This document shows, piece after piece, positions 47,054 through 59,900 of a stretch of 64,000 nt of DNA. Source of the stretch: Ulva prolifera. Lineage: Eukaryota > Chlorophyta > Ulvophyceae > Ulvales > Ulvaceae. The position numbers were made by a program, and so were the translations under genes. Numbering within the stretch: position 1 is the first letter of the stretch; every line of letters starts with the position of its first letter. The stretch is from the NCBI GenBank assembly GCA_023078555.1, contig CM041204.1:4060430-4124429 (forward strand), given 5' to 3'. The notes under the pieces are model-generated. The model was not told where the DNA came from and searched no databases. It saw only the letters and a list, made by a program, of their open reading frames with translations.

Positions 47054-49724
47054 TCAGTCGGCTTTGATGCGCGCCCACTGCGCGCGCAGCCACACCTCCC
47101 ACGCAAACGGCGAGTTGTCGGAATAGTCCTGCTCCTCGCTCGAGCCGTAGCGCACGTACACGTACGTGCCCGCGAGGAAGCAGGCGATGATGGGCGTGAA
47201 GAGGGCGAGGCGCCAGCTGTCGGTCGCGTCGAGGAGCACCCCGACGACCGCGACGCCGACGATTCCCGGCACCGCGCCCGACGTGTTGGTCAGCCCGAGC
47301 AGCGGCCCCGCGAAGCGCCGCGACATGTCCTGGTGCGTGCAGTAGAGGCCTGACAGCGCGAAGCTGTTGACGCCGAGCGCGAGCGAGATGCACACGATGC
47401 TGCCGTATGTGCCCTGCACGCAGCCGCGCAACTTGGCTGGAACAGAGGTTTTGGCCCAAAACCGCAACCTATGGCGGCTGTGCTGTTCACGGTCCCGAGG
47501 CAAAGTACAGCACGCACAGCGCGGTGAGATCTTGAGGAACATGCAGGAGGCCGCTAATCTTTGGTGCAAAGCAGGCAGAGCACGTACAGCACGGGGGTGC
47601 GCACCTCGAGGGCGCCGGCGCCAAAGAGGCAGGCGGCGGGGCCGAGGAAGGCGGTGCTCTGCGCGAGCTGCCGCACGCGCCGCACGGGCATCCCGCCCTC
47701 GATCAGGCGGTCCGCGGCCTGCCCGGCGACCGACGACACCGCGACGCCCGCGATCGACGGGAACAGCGACACCGTGCTCGCCTCTGCGATGCCGAGGTGC
47801 AGCGTCTGCGTCACGTACGTCGGCAGCCACGCGAGCATCGTGTAGTGGAACCAGTTGTTGCAGAAGTGCGTGAACATGAGCGCGCGCGTCGGGGGGTTGC
47901 GCAGGAACGCGCGGTACGGCACCGTGCTCGCGACCCCCGTAGCCGCCTCCTCGGAGCGCAGCGCGCTGCGCATCGCGGCCCACTCCGGGGAGTCCGTGCC
48001 GAGGAGCGCCTGGAAGACGGCGACCCAGACGAGCCCGAGCGCGCCAAAGACGTAGAAGACGGCCTCCCAACCGAGGCTGTTGATGAGGGGGGGCGCGAGG
48101 AGGAGGCCGAGGATGGAGCCGATGTGGAGGCCGCCGAAGATGGTGGAGATGGAGCGCGCGCGCTCATTCGGGGGGACCGCCTTGACGACGAGGTCGTTCA
48201 CGGCGGACGGCGCGACGCCCTCGCCGAAGCCGACCGCTGCACGCGCCACGCACAGCGTGGGCACCTGCAGCGTAAGTGGCGTGTGGGGCGAGCGAGTGAG
48301 TGTCCGTGCGTGACGGACGGTGACATGGGGGGCTGCAGCATACGCCCCCGACCCTCACGGCCGCCACGTGGCCACGACGTCCGGGGTCCTCAAAGTCCAA
48401 TAAGGACATGGCCACTGGACCTAGAGCGGCGTTGCGGCAGCAGCTCCATGCTAATGCCTGCCCGCGAGGTTGCGGAGCAGCCCATGCAACCTCACATGTT
48501 TGCAATGTGGGCCTGCTGCGGTGCATCGACGCCGGGTCTGGTGAGTGCACGCTGTCGATCTGGGCCGAGCGGGCCGCAGCACGCCTGAGCTTCCTCCCAT
48601 GCGCCTCCAATACACACGGCACCGTGCAGGGTGCAGCCCAGGTGAGTCAGCACCACCGGTGGTCTCATGACGGCCGGCCCGGAGCTGTGCTGCAATGCAT
48701 GCCAGGTGGCATCTGCAGAGGGGGGGGGGGGGGGCGCACGGTGGTGGTGAGCAGGGGCACGGCGGCGGTGAAGCCGCTCCAGACGCCGACGCCGGAGGGC
48801 AGCAGCCAGCGGCCGGAGTACTTGTTGGCGAGGTACCCGGCGGGCACTTGCGAGAGCATGTAGCCCCAGAAGAAGGACGACTGCACGAGGCCCGCGACGC
48901 TGGCACTCCAGCCGAACTGCTGCGACATCGGCAGGATGGCCACCGACATGTTGACCTTGTCCTGCATGGCAGCGCAGCATACGGGTCATCGGTGGGCTGG
49001 ACATGGAAGGGTGTATGCGCGGTGTTGGTGGGCCGTGTGGACTGCTGCGAACGGGCTTTGGCAGGAGCACATGATCGAGATGACATGTTCTAGATGCTGG
49101 GCGCATCATGTGACCACCACACACATTTCAGAGCGGGAAACAGTTGGAGCAGTGGCCTTTTGCTGAGCTCGGAGAACGATGGCACACCCTCGCAACACCA
49201 CACATCCAACAAGCACTGGACCACCTAGCTGATTCAGTGAGTAGGTACTTGCGACCCGTTTACTGACGGCAAAGCTCCGTATTTCAGTGAATCGTATTGA
49301 TCTGGCGGTTCTGGGTGTTCAGCGGTGACCGGATGCGTGGTAGCTCAGTAGCGCTGCCACGCTGAGCAGCAACAAACACCGCCAGGCACCCGTCGATTTG
49401 GATACACAACGTCGCAGAACTTGAACGCACCATGTTACAGATGATAAAAGCTGACATACAGGATAGCACCAGCTTGTAGCGAGCCGGGAATGCTTCGGAA
49501 GCCGGTGCGCTGGCATCAGGAGTGCGTGGCTCATCAGCACTCGGGTCGTACGCGCTGCCGCTGATATCCTGATCGGCGGAAGAAGTAGACTGGGATGATT
49601 TTGTTGACAAGTTCAGACGACCCTGCTCTTCCACGGCCTTTTCCACATCTTGAACTGTAGCCTTGCTCGATGGCCGTGCTGCTTGAGACGAAATATTCCG
49701 GGAGACCCTGCATTGAGGCCTCAA
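47054..49724 (-). CDS. PHT4/ANTR-type anion (phosphate) transporter, SLC17-like MFS
   Basis: Major-facilitator transporter of the plant PHT4 family, usually moving phosphate across plastid or Golgi membranes. Exons: about 49431-49724 (5' border uncertain), 48740-48961, 47605-48264 (or 47584-48264), 47054-47413; roughly 510-520 aa. Exon 1 encodes about 75 Ser/Ala/Asp-rich residues, a possible transit peptide, then YKLVLSCMSAFIICNM. Exon 2 continues DKVNMSVAILPMSQQFGWSA and SSFFWGYMLSQVPAGYLANK, the family hallmark. Exon 3 carries GFGEGVAPSAVNDLV and HFCNNWFHYTMLAWLPTYV. Exon 4 carries SGLYCTHQDMS and GLTNTSGAVPGIVG. No ATG suits the upstream border, so a 5' exon beyond 49724 is likely. Exon 3 has two plausible donors (GAG|GTGCGC and TAC|GTGCTC), both phase 0. 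Confidence 0.85.
48720..48734. repeat. 15-nt poly-G tract just inside a PHT4 intron
   Basis: In gene orientation the intron opens GTGCGC and runs straight into a C tract, directly after the exon ending at 48740. Confidence 0.8.
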
Positions 49725-50890
49725 TGCAGGTACTGCAGCACCGCCAGCAAGGATACAGCTTGCTTATTGATACACGTAGATGCAGTACGGTCCCTTCCTG
49801 CTGGCAAATTTGCAGCGACAAATGTTTCGAACTGCGAACCTGCAGTCGCCGGAAAACACAAACCTACAGCGCGACAAGGTCACCAGAAAACACAGCAGAG
49901 ATCAGGAGTTGGAAGGTGTACCTTGATCGCGCTGTCTGAGTTGCGCGATATTGCATCACAATATCTATTCAGTGCCGTGCGAACTCTGGACCTGGTCTTG
50001 CAAGCAGAGAGTGAAGTTTGAAGGTCAGAACTACAAATTGAGTTTGAGAATGAAACCAGAGCTGCATGGGTCCACAGGTAGGCTGTAACGACAATGCGCG
50101 GGTACAGCGAGCACGGGTGGAAGTGAGAGCGCTCCGGTGACTCCAGAACTCTCGCTGGCACACATGATCGTACCCTTTGTCTGCTTTGTGCGCCGGATCG
50201 AGGTTCCCATTCTGGCTGTCATTCCTGCTGTAACAACGCGCCGTTGTATGAATGGGCCAGTGCTGGTCTGGCACACACGCAATGCATGTGCCACGTATGG
50301 CCACGGGACATCCGGCAATAGTACTCGCATCGCCGCTTGTGGCCACTCACTCGCCGAGCAGTTGCGGAACGGCCAGTCTCTTCATCTGGTATAAAACACG
50401 CGGATGGGCCTTTTCGATAGCAATCACGAGTTCAAGAGACGTGTGTTTGATGACGTACTAGTTCTGTGCCTCCTGGCCACGCCAACACATCATCAAACCC
50501 TTAGCACCACGCAGACAATGTGACCGATTGTTTCGCTATGCGTCCTACAACATGCCGCATTACATTACGTCCACGCACAGGCGCCACGACTCAACCGGGT
50601 TCCGCAAGCGCGTGGCAAGCCTCGCTATCTCCCGTGCCACCACTTGTCATCTCACAACTTTCACTCCTCACTGCCCGCTCCTCAGTCAACCTGCCGACCA
50701 GTGCTGCAGCAGCACAGCCGCCACCAACCCCACAACTTGTCCTGCAACAGACATGCAATCCAACAGCGCACCACCACAAACACAGGGCAGGCAATCAAGC
50801 AGGCTCCAATGTGTCATGTGCGGCAACAACTCCATCCCCTCCCCAAAAACGATGTAGAAGCAGCCCACCCAGGGCAGGCTCTCCCACATC
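49725..50890. other. intergenic region, may hold a 5' exon of the PHT4-like gene
   Basis: Between the visible PHT4 start and the OPR stop, both on the minus strand. A stretch at about 49765-49840 could be a small 5' exon but cannot be joined with confidence. Nothing else recognised. Confidence 0.4.
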
Positions 50891-53800
50891 TCAGCCAGCA
50901 GCAGCCGCAGCCTCATGCCTCACGCCCGCCAGCTCATCCTCGCCCCCAGCCGCCGCCGGAGCCCCCCCGGCCGCCGCGTCACGCAGTTCCCCCGTTGCCA
51001 CCACCGGCACCCCCGCGGCGGCCTCTTCAGCCTCGTCATGGTCGTCCACCGCCTCCTCCAGGATCGGCGGCAGCGCGCACTCCCCGGCCGGCAGCAGCCC
51101 GCCCAGCAGCTCCGTGAGCGCGGCCTGCATCGCGGGCACGTCCGGCAGCGCCGCGAGGTGCGCTTGGAACACCTGCACGGCGGGCTGCCCGGCCGCGTCG
51201 AGGCTGCGGCGCACCAGCGCCGCCTCTCCAAGCACCGCCGCCTCGTCCAGCTGGTCCTCAGCATTACTGCACAGCAGCTCACGCGGCTCCTCACTGCGAC
51301 GCCCACACGCTCAGACAGGGTTTCCTTCATGATGGGGGACGCCAGAAACCATACTCCACTGTGCCGCACAACCTTCGTTGAGCTTCACATGCGCTCGCAA
51401 GACAGTGAGCAGTCCAGCTCGCCGTAAAATGTCGCATGCATGTACATGCCAGGCCATGTGGCCATTCTCCATATGCTGAGCGGAGGCTTGGCGACGCAGA
51501 TGGTCACACAGTGTAAGCGTCGCCGCGCAGAGCTCGCAGCGCAGCGCACCTCAGCACATCCTCTGCCCGGATCACCTGCACAGCCACCCGCGGCCGCTCC
51601 AGCCCCTCCTCCGCTTCCCCGGCCGCGTCGAGCCGACGCGTGCGGACATAAAGGTCCGGCAGCAGCGGCGTCACCGCGGCCGCAGGGCCAGCGCCGCCGG
51701 CGTCGGCGGCGGCGAGCTCCTCCAGCGGGGCCGCCGTCGCGCTGTAGCCACAGGCGGCGAGGAGGTCGACCAGGAGCGCGACGTCCGGGTCGCGCGAAAT
51801 CGCGGCGCCAGTGTCGCGCAGCATGCGCAGCACGACCTCCCGGCCCTGCTCAGCCATGCGATCCAGGAACCTGCACCGCCGGGCGCCGGAGTGAGTGATC
51901 TGGCGGCGGCTGCCTGTTGCCGAAGTGGCCTCAGGGACCGCTCTGCATGTACATGTGCCTTCGGCGGAGCGTACGCAGGTCCCTTCCCCGTATCAGCGCA
52001 TGCATGGACTCCGGGGACAGAGCTCACTGACCTGGGGAAAAATGTGCTGGATGTAGGAGCACGCAGCGGCGCCGGTGGATGTGCCAGATCAAACAGTGCC
52101 TGAGGGCACAAACCACGATCTACGCTCTACTGACTGTGGTATTGAAACGCATACTTACTTCTCATTGGGTCTCATTGCTGATAGTGCGGCATGTCTGCGA
52201 AGTGCTCTCTAACTTCACAACACAAAACCAGAGCCGTGGGAACGCACTCATGGTCAATTGCGCCTGCAGCCGCGCTGTGGTCAAAGACGTCCACCTCTGC
52301 TGCCAGCTCTACCCCTGCGGCCCCCTCGCCTGGTGCCGGGGGCGCCGTGGCGGCACCCGGGCCGTGTGCGAGGTGCTTCAGGACGTAGATGCGCTGCGCA
52401 AACACCTGCTGCTCGGCTTCGCTCGCGTCGTCGAGGTTCTCCCTGAGGGCAGTTCCGAACAGCTCGAACTGCTTGTGGCTTAGGCGCCCCATCAGCCCGA
52501 GCCCCTGCATACTGGCATCTCACTGAGCCGCATCGTAGCGGCAACAGAGAGCTGCGCCATTCAATGTACAGCGCGACGGTGTCGAGATCACCAGGAGATC
52601 CATGGCAGTTGTCCGCTTTGCCTGGAGACCTCGAGTCCACGCAGTGCAACCACACAGCCGCTTACATGCACAGATGCAAAGTCTGCAGATGGAGCAGAAA
52701 CACAAGGGAAGGACCAAGGCATCACGCTCAGCGTCGGTTGACTCATCCGTCGGCACGCTACACCAGCCATCCGACAAACGCATCTTGTTTGTTGGGAAGA
52801 ATCTGAGTACTGCTGATGAGGTCAGACAGGCAAGAGAGGGCTGCTGTGGGAGGGGCGCACGTTGAGGTAGGCGACGATGTGGTTGGGCAGCATGCGCGCC
52901 GTGTTGGCCTGCATCCAGGCGTCGCACGCCTCCAGCAGCCCGTCCCGAGGCTCCAGCCGCAGCACGGCCAGCGCCTGCACCCAGCCACCTTTTGAGATGT
53001 CCTCACTGCCTGTGGCAATGACGCTGTCGCATGTGACCACGCACTGACGACCACCTCCAACATGAAGGGTCCACGCTGCATGATTGAAGTGTGCACGAAA
53101 CTGTGCCGGAACAGGCTGTTGGTGAAGCGATCAGCATGTATTGCGTGTGTAAAGCCATGGTCGTGTTGTGCAAAGGGGTCAGACGGCAGTGGTTGTCGTG
53201 AGGGTACGGTGAATTGCTTGTCAAAGAGCTACGACTCGGCACACACATGCCTCCCGGCACAAGGCGGAACACATGCATGTGGCTGCTGCGCAGCAGGCAG
53301 ATGGACCACAGGAGGCGCCAGGAGGCGCGCCTGCACCATGTCGCCGATGTTCTGCGGGTGTAGCACGGCCGGCGCCGCGTCGAGCGCCTCGTGCAGCACG
53401 CGCTGCAGCCGCTCCGCGAACGCCTGCTGCGGCCGGAACCGCATCATCGACATCGCCCACGCCGCGTTGCACACGTTCTGCGGCGTCGCGTCTGCACACA
53501 CCACCGCCAGCCACTCACGCCGGCACGCCTCGGTGCATCCCCTGTGGGCGCATGCATGTGGGCGAGGAGCTGGTCACCGCACAGCAGGCGCAGCGTGAGC
53601 GCTGTCAGCTGAATTCGGCTCCAGCACGGAGCGGCTATCTGGCCATGCAGTAGAGACGCCGTGAGCCCCCACGGCACTGCGCATGGAGCCATGACAGCAT
53701 GCGACGCCGCACACACTGTCGCTACACGATTCACGGCCGGCAAAGATGAAAAGCAGAGGCCTTTTTTGTTTGTTGCAGCGGCGCGGCAACATCATGGGAA

Positions 53801-56392
53801 CGACGCACACGTGACCCCTCCCACCTCGGCTGATGTGCTGCACTGACAGTCTTTTGACATCAACTCATCTGCCAGGTACGTACGCGGCCATGCAGCACAT
53901 GGTCCCGCCACTGAAGCACGTCCACACACCGAAGCACATGCATGCATGCATGCATCGCACTCGCACCTGTCCAAAACGCGTCCGGCTGCTCCTGCACAGC
54001 ACAGCACAGGTCCACGAGCGGCACCCCCGGCGCGCTCCACGCGGACCCCCACAGCGCGGTCGTCATGTAGCGCGGCCGGTTCCACTCGCAGCCGATGTCC
54101 TGCGCGGTCGCGCGCTCCAGCAGCCGCAGCAGCGGCGCGCTGTGCCAGCGCAGCTTGCCCATCGCCCACAGCATGCGGCCGGCGTCGGGCGCGCGGAAGC
54201 GCATCGCCTCGACGTACCCGGGGTCGCCGTCGCGGAGGCCGAGGGTGAACTGCAGGCGGCGGCGCGTGGCGCGCGTGAGGGCCTGCAGGAAGCGGCGCCC
54301 GCCCGCGGAGAAGAGCGGGGCGTCGGGGTAGATGAGCTGGCGCTCGTCGTAGCGGCCGCGCTTGCCGCTGCCCATGTGCAGCTGCGACAGAGGACTCGTA
54401 TGAGCACAGGCCGGGGAGCCGAGGCACCAGGCTGCCGGCCACGACAGCGGCAACAGGGGAGATGATGTAGCTCAGCAAGGAGAGGCAAGAGACCATGCCG
54501 CTGCCAATGGGCAGCAGCACCAAGGGGTGTGCTGTCAGCGGCCCGGCTGCTGTGTGACCAACACACGTGGGAATCATGATTCAGCAAACCAGGCAGCACC
54601 ACATGCTACCGCAGTGCCGCGGAGGCTGGGCTGCCGTGCTTGAGGAGCACATGTGGCCGATGCACAGTGCTCTGTGGCTGGAGGTTGCTAGCATGGGGAG
54701 CACCAGTCACATCTCAATGCATCGCGCACACAGGAATTGCACAAGAGCTGCTGACTTCACCCCCGCGTGGCTCACTTCAAGTGCGTGACCCAGCTGCGGC
54801 GTCCTCGTGGCGCAACAGCACACAAACGAAGCAGGAGAACAACACCAAACACGTCAACTGCGGCCGGTGCTTGCGGGGAACACGCAAGCACGACAACAGT
54901 GGATCATCACAAGAGGCCGATGAGTGAGCAGTCATGCCAAGACATCACAGACGCAGAGTGTAGCGGCAGCGGGGCGGCGTGGCGCACGTGCACGATCTGC
55001 GTCCACATTCGGGAGATCTCCGAGGCCTTCAGGAGGTCGTAGTTGTTGTACTCCAGCAGCCACAGCGCCATCTCCTTCCATGACGCCATGCGCCGCACCG
55101 CGTCGTTGCCCCGCAGCGTGCCCCCGGCCTCCCCCTCCAGCTCCTGTGGAGCGCTCAGGTCCCACGCGTCCGCTGGTAGCGCCTGCGTCGAGTCGAGCTC
55201 TGCCCCCGAGCCTGCAGGAGTACTCGTCTGTGGGATGCACAGGAAAAGGCGCCGCTGGCAGCCGATAGAAGGGCACCGGGAGCATGTGAGTGGAGCTATT
55301 CTGGGTGTGGTTAGCCATGCTGTCAAGAAGAGATTGACAGCTCGGAATTAACGGGAGCACAAGCCGAGCATGTAGACCTATCGGATGAAGTTGCTGACCC
55401 GGTGCAACGTGGGCAGTCATATGATCTGGTGGACGATCGACTCTTTGGCATCAGGAAGGATGCTGTGGGGCTGCTCGGTGCAGGCAGTTGTCACTGACAG
55501 CGCCGTTGTTGCCCTGCTTGGGCACTGAGCACTGCACTGTGCATTGTGGTGAGTGCCAGGTTCCTCTCATCACGTGCCTGCCATCTCAGGCAGTGCGCAC
55601 GTGTTTTCTTGGACGCTCAGGCAGTCTAATACGTGCGCATGGAGGTCGTGATGTGACCTGATGGATTAGTCCTGCAGCCTGTGTGGCTTGGCATCAAGCT
55701 GAAGGCAGGCAATGTTCGAGACTCAGCGTACCCGGCGGGGCGGGTCTTCTACGTTGCCGAACAAGTGACACGAAGTCTTCAAAGACTTCCTGTTCTCCGT
55801 CCACACCCGGATCCCCCACCCTTTGCTCCAATTCAGCTACGCCTTCCGGGCTTTTGCCTGTGTCAGCTGGGAGCGGTCGGCCATGAGTGTGGGGCTTCTT
55901 GGGGCCGTCTTCGTCTACACTTCCTGCTCCAGATGCGAGCGATGCTGCTATGTCAATTGCAGAACCAGGTTGACGGGGCTCACTGTCTGAGCTTGCAGGT
56001 GGTGCATCTGATGAATGCTGCAGGACTGCGCCCGTTGCGAACGATCTTCTCACCCCGCTGGGCCCCTGCCTAGCTTCAAGTGATGCGCTGGATTTCTGTT
56101 TCAATATATGATGTGCTGAACTGTTCACATACCGCGAAGAGCCGTCATCTCGCTGTTCTGCAACCGCGCCAGGCACTTGCAACGTACACATGTTGCACGA
56201 GACTGCATGTGTTAAACCGGTGGGATGCTCCAGCTTGAATAGGTCGAAGGGAGAGCACAGCCTCGCCTCGGCACGAAGGACAGCAGCAAAGCCTGCAAGG
56301 TCAGTCGCTTCGTATGACAGCGCCGATAAAGAGATGCCTGCCGCCCACATCTTAAGCGAGCGAGCACAAGCATAGTCAAGGATTCGATGCAT
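50891..56392 (-). CDS. OPR/FAST-like helical-repeat organellar RNA-binding protein
   Basis: 833 aa in eight exons: 55753-56392, 54988-55211, 53967-54381, 53337-53491, 52861-52974, 52248-52504, 51550-51870, 50891-51266. All phases agree from ATG to stop. The middle holds degenerate helical repeats with the 'n.lWAmakl' signature of octotricopeptide/FAST-like proteins: AGRMLWAMGKLRWHSAPLLR near residue 360, QNVCNAAWAMSMMRF near 430, and SWKEMALWLLEYNN near 260. In green algae such proteins stabilise, splice or activate translation of specific chloroplast or mitochondrial mRNAs. Residues 1-210 are low in charge order and Ser/Gly/Glu-rich, and could contain a transit peptide, although MHRILDYACARSLKMWAAG is not a typical one. 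The C-terminus is Ala/Glu-rich and I see no clear RAP domain. The RNA target is unknown. The first-exon boundary and the weak donor GTAGAA are the least certain parts. Confidence 0.65.
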
Positions 56393-56987
56393 GTGGTCAC
56401 GCGCCTCTATGCATTTTCCACATTGATAGTGCGGGGAGCACGCGCCCACAGGTCGCTCGCTGGGTGCCGTTGAATGTCTGTCACGCTGTATTGCGATGAT
56501 CCATGAACAGCGAGTTTATATTCAACATGACTCTGTCTGAGTAAAGCCTGCTTGAGATGCCCTCGGGAAGCACTTGGACGGCACTCTGACAAGCTCTACC
56601 GGAACATGACGTTAAACGATCAAGCTTCATACAACAACATACAGCGCGCAACGTGCTGCATACTGTGCATTGGCGCGCAATTGTGATTTTTTTGGTGCTC
56701 TTTGTTTGTGCAACTGTTCAGCTGTACACTCCGGTGCTCCACTGGGCTCCGGTGGACATGTAAGCGACAGCATGACGAAGGAAACGCCATGCGCACGTCG
56801 TGCAACAACACTCATTTTTCGACGAAGCAGAAGGCTATGTGCCATGGTATTGTCCTAACTGGCAGCTTGGGACAGTTCCCCAGATCGCAACATGAGAGAT
56901 CTCCAGTGGAGCACTGCTGATGCGTGCATGCTCACGTCCTTGTGATCGCTGCGAATCTGTTCATTACTCGTAGGAAACTTGTTAAGA
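56393..56987. promoter_or_regulatory. divergent promoter region between the OPR-like and Sec23-like genes
   Basis: 595 bp separate the two start codons on opposite strands, so both promoters must fit here or overlap. No clear TATA box was found for either gene. Confidence 0.45.
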
Positions 56988-59900
56988 ATGCGCATTGACC
57001 TGACGCTGAAGCAGTTTCCGGGCTCAGGTCCGTTCTCCGTTCGCTCTCGTGTGGAATTTGTCAAAACGGTGATCCACAAAGGGCTCGAATGGCATGTATG
57101 ATGCCATGCATAACACTTTTGTAGCTGTGCAGCGGCCCTACAGGAGAACTGCCTTGCTCCCTTTGGTTTCACCCTCGAGCCTTTTGCGATACATGACCGT
57201 GTTCCACTCAATCAGCAGCCTAAAATGGCTATGGCAGACCTGCCAAGGTGCAGTGAATGTGGAGCGTACATCAATTGCTTTTCTGGATTTGATGCCATCG
57301 GATGGCGTTGCTCACTGTGTGGTGCATACTGCGAATATGTCAAGAAAGAGGCAAGGCGGTATTCCAGGCCAACTGCAAGAGAGCAGCTGCCAGAGCTCAA
57401 CAGCCAAGTTTTCGAGGCCTTGTGCCCGGAATATGACCTCAAGTCAGTTAGAGACGGTACGGGCACCTGAGCAAGTAGCGGCTGGGTGTCAGCCTCGTAA
57501 GCAGCAGCATCCACACCATACCACACAGGCATGCAAGCAGTCATGCACCACAGTCTCACCAACTTACGCCTCCGAATACCAGCAGTGAGCCTCAGCTATC
57601 ACCGGGAGCACAGCAAATCGCTTTAGCTGTCTCGGGAAACGTACAAGTCTGTGCCAGGATTGGTCAGAGGCCTTTATACATACCATACGAGACCCAGGAT
57701 GCTGTACATGCCTAGCCAAGCTGTACATGCCTATTCGAGTTACTGACGGCCTGTGCTTTGTTTCACACGCTGCCTCTTGCCATGCACCGCTCTCAAGGTG
57801 TAGCCAACTGCTGCTCTGCACGCCTGACCGCATTGCACAAGCATTTACATGCTGACCTGATCTTCTGTGCACCCTCCAGCCCTGTTTTTGGCCCGAGGCT
57901 GCTGCCTGTATATCGCTGTCCACAGTCACATGATGCAGATCACAGTAAGCAACTCGATGGCACCGTGGTGTATGTAGGCTTCAGAGTGACATCTGGCCCA
58001 TATCCAGCCCCACGGAACGGGCATCCTATAGTCCTCTTCTTCGTAGACATCTGCTGCTCCGAGGAGTTCCTGGAGCAGGTCAAGCTGGCTCTGAACGCCG
58101 CGCTGCAAGTGCTGTCACCGCATACACTGGTCGGCTTGATCACCGTCGGAGAACGGGTACGCGGCCCTTTCATCATGCTGCAGCGGCTGAAGCTCAGGGT
58201 CTCTGTGATCATTCCGCCAAAGTCTGCCACCAACCGCTTTCAGCCCGTCTGTGTGTTTCCGCAAAGCGCTCAAGTATACTCACGCTTCCAGGATCGTTTG
58301 TGGTCTTCCATCCGGTCCTCCCCCCCCCCCACCTATGCTCATAGGCTGCTCCTGCAAGCTAGTGGAGGCTCTGGCTCTGCATCGCACAGCATCCCAGCGT
58401 CCTGTGTGCTCCGACTACGCACACATGCAAACTCAGCTGCACCAGACTTGAGTGGCGCAGTTGTGCAGCAATTCAAAAGCATGCCACATCAGCGCTGGCA
58501 GATGTGCCTCTCCCGGGATGTCACACATGTGTCAAGCAGCAGCAGCACTGCTGAGTTCAGTCAGCAAGTCAGCCATCAGACTTGCTGCATGCTGTATCGG
58601 TCCGTGATCTAGCCACTGCACCACAGGTGTATATCATATTTGCGGCGTGCTACACTTCCATGGCGTAGTGGACACACCACCGACGGCCACACCTGCCCTC
58701 CCCCAGCACCACAGTGCCTGCATGCAGTCACCCCGTGACGCACGGCGGCGTGCAGGTCGGGCTGTGGCACATCGCCGGCGGCGCCCCGGTCGTGCGCAAC
58801 GTGCCGATCTTTGAAGACGGCGCCGTGATGTGCCCCCTCGAGGACGCGGTGCCGCTGCGGGCGCTGCTCGCGCAGCGCACCGCCGCCGCCGCGCAGCTCG
58901 ACGCCGCGATCGACATGCTCGAGCCGGGCCGCCCCGGCGAGCGGCTCGCGCTGGGCTCCGCGCTGCATGCCGTGCTCGACTACCTTGTGCGCCGCCCCCT
59001 CCTTCGAGAACTGTGACGGCAGATGCATGTGTGTAGGCTTGTATGCATGTCTGACGAAAAGCGCGCATGCTGTTGTGTTCTCCACAAGCTTTGGCCAGCA
59101 GACATCAGGACCTGCACCATGGCAAGCGTATCGGCCTCAAGCCTCAATGGGGCGGGCATTGATGGTGGGCGCACGCTGTTGTGCTACGATTAGTGACAGC
59201 TCAGGATGAGTATCAGCCGCCTATCCAATTGCGCTCATGGCCCAACTCTTGTTGCCGTCGTGTTGGAGCAGTCCGCAGCGATACACTGCACGGCTTTACC
59301 AATCTGAGAAAAATCATTGCCCACACCGCCAGTTATCATCGATGTCGGAGCACCGTCACTGGGCACCTTCTGCCAACGCGTGTTCAGCAGCCTGCTACTG
59401 ACTGCGCCCGGGCCTTCCGTCACAGTACTCATGCATCTCCGCTTGCGAGGCATCGCCACACGCCCGCAACACCAGCGTGCATGCGGTCACAGGGAGTCCT
59501 CGGCGACGAGCCCCCGTCCATCACGGAGCCCGGCATCAGCTCCCAGGCCGCAGCGGCCGCGCTGCCGTTCGGGCCCGCGCGCCTCGTGCTCCTGCTCAAC
59601 AACCCCCCCACCACCGGCAAAGGCGCCATCGACGTCCCCGCACCGCCGCTCCCCGCCGCGGCCGCGCCGGCCATGCCCGGCGCGTACGCCGCCGCCCCCC
59701 CTCGACAGCCCACCGCCGCAGCGCCGCCCGACGCCGTTGAGATCCCGGCGGACGCCGCGCGGTTCTACGACGAGCTGGCGGGGCTGTCGGCGGTGCTGGG
59801 CGTGACGGTGGACGTGTTTGCGGTCGGGCCGCGGCCGCTGGCGCTCGCGGCGGTGGCGCCGCTATGCCAGCGCACCGGGGGCGCGTGCTTCTACTACCCC

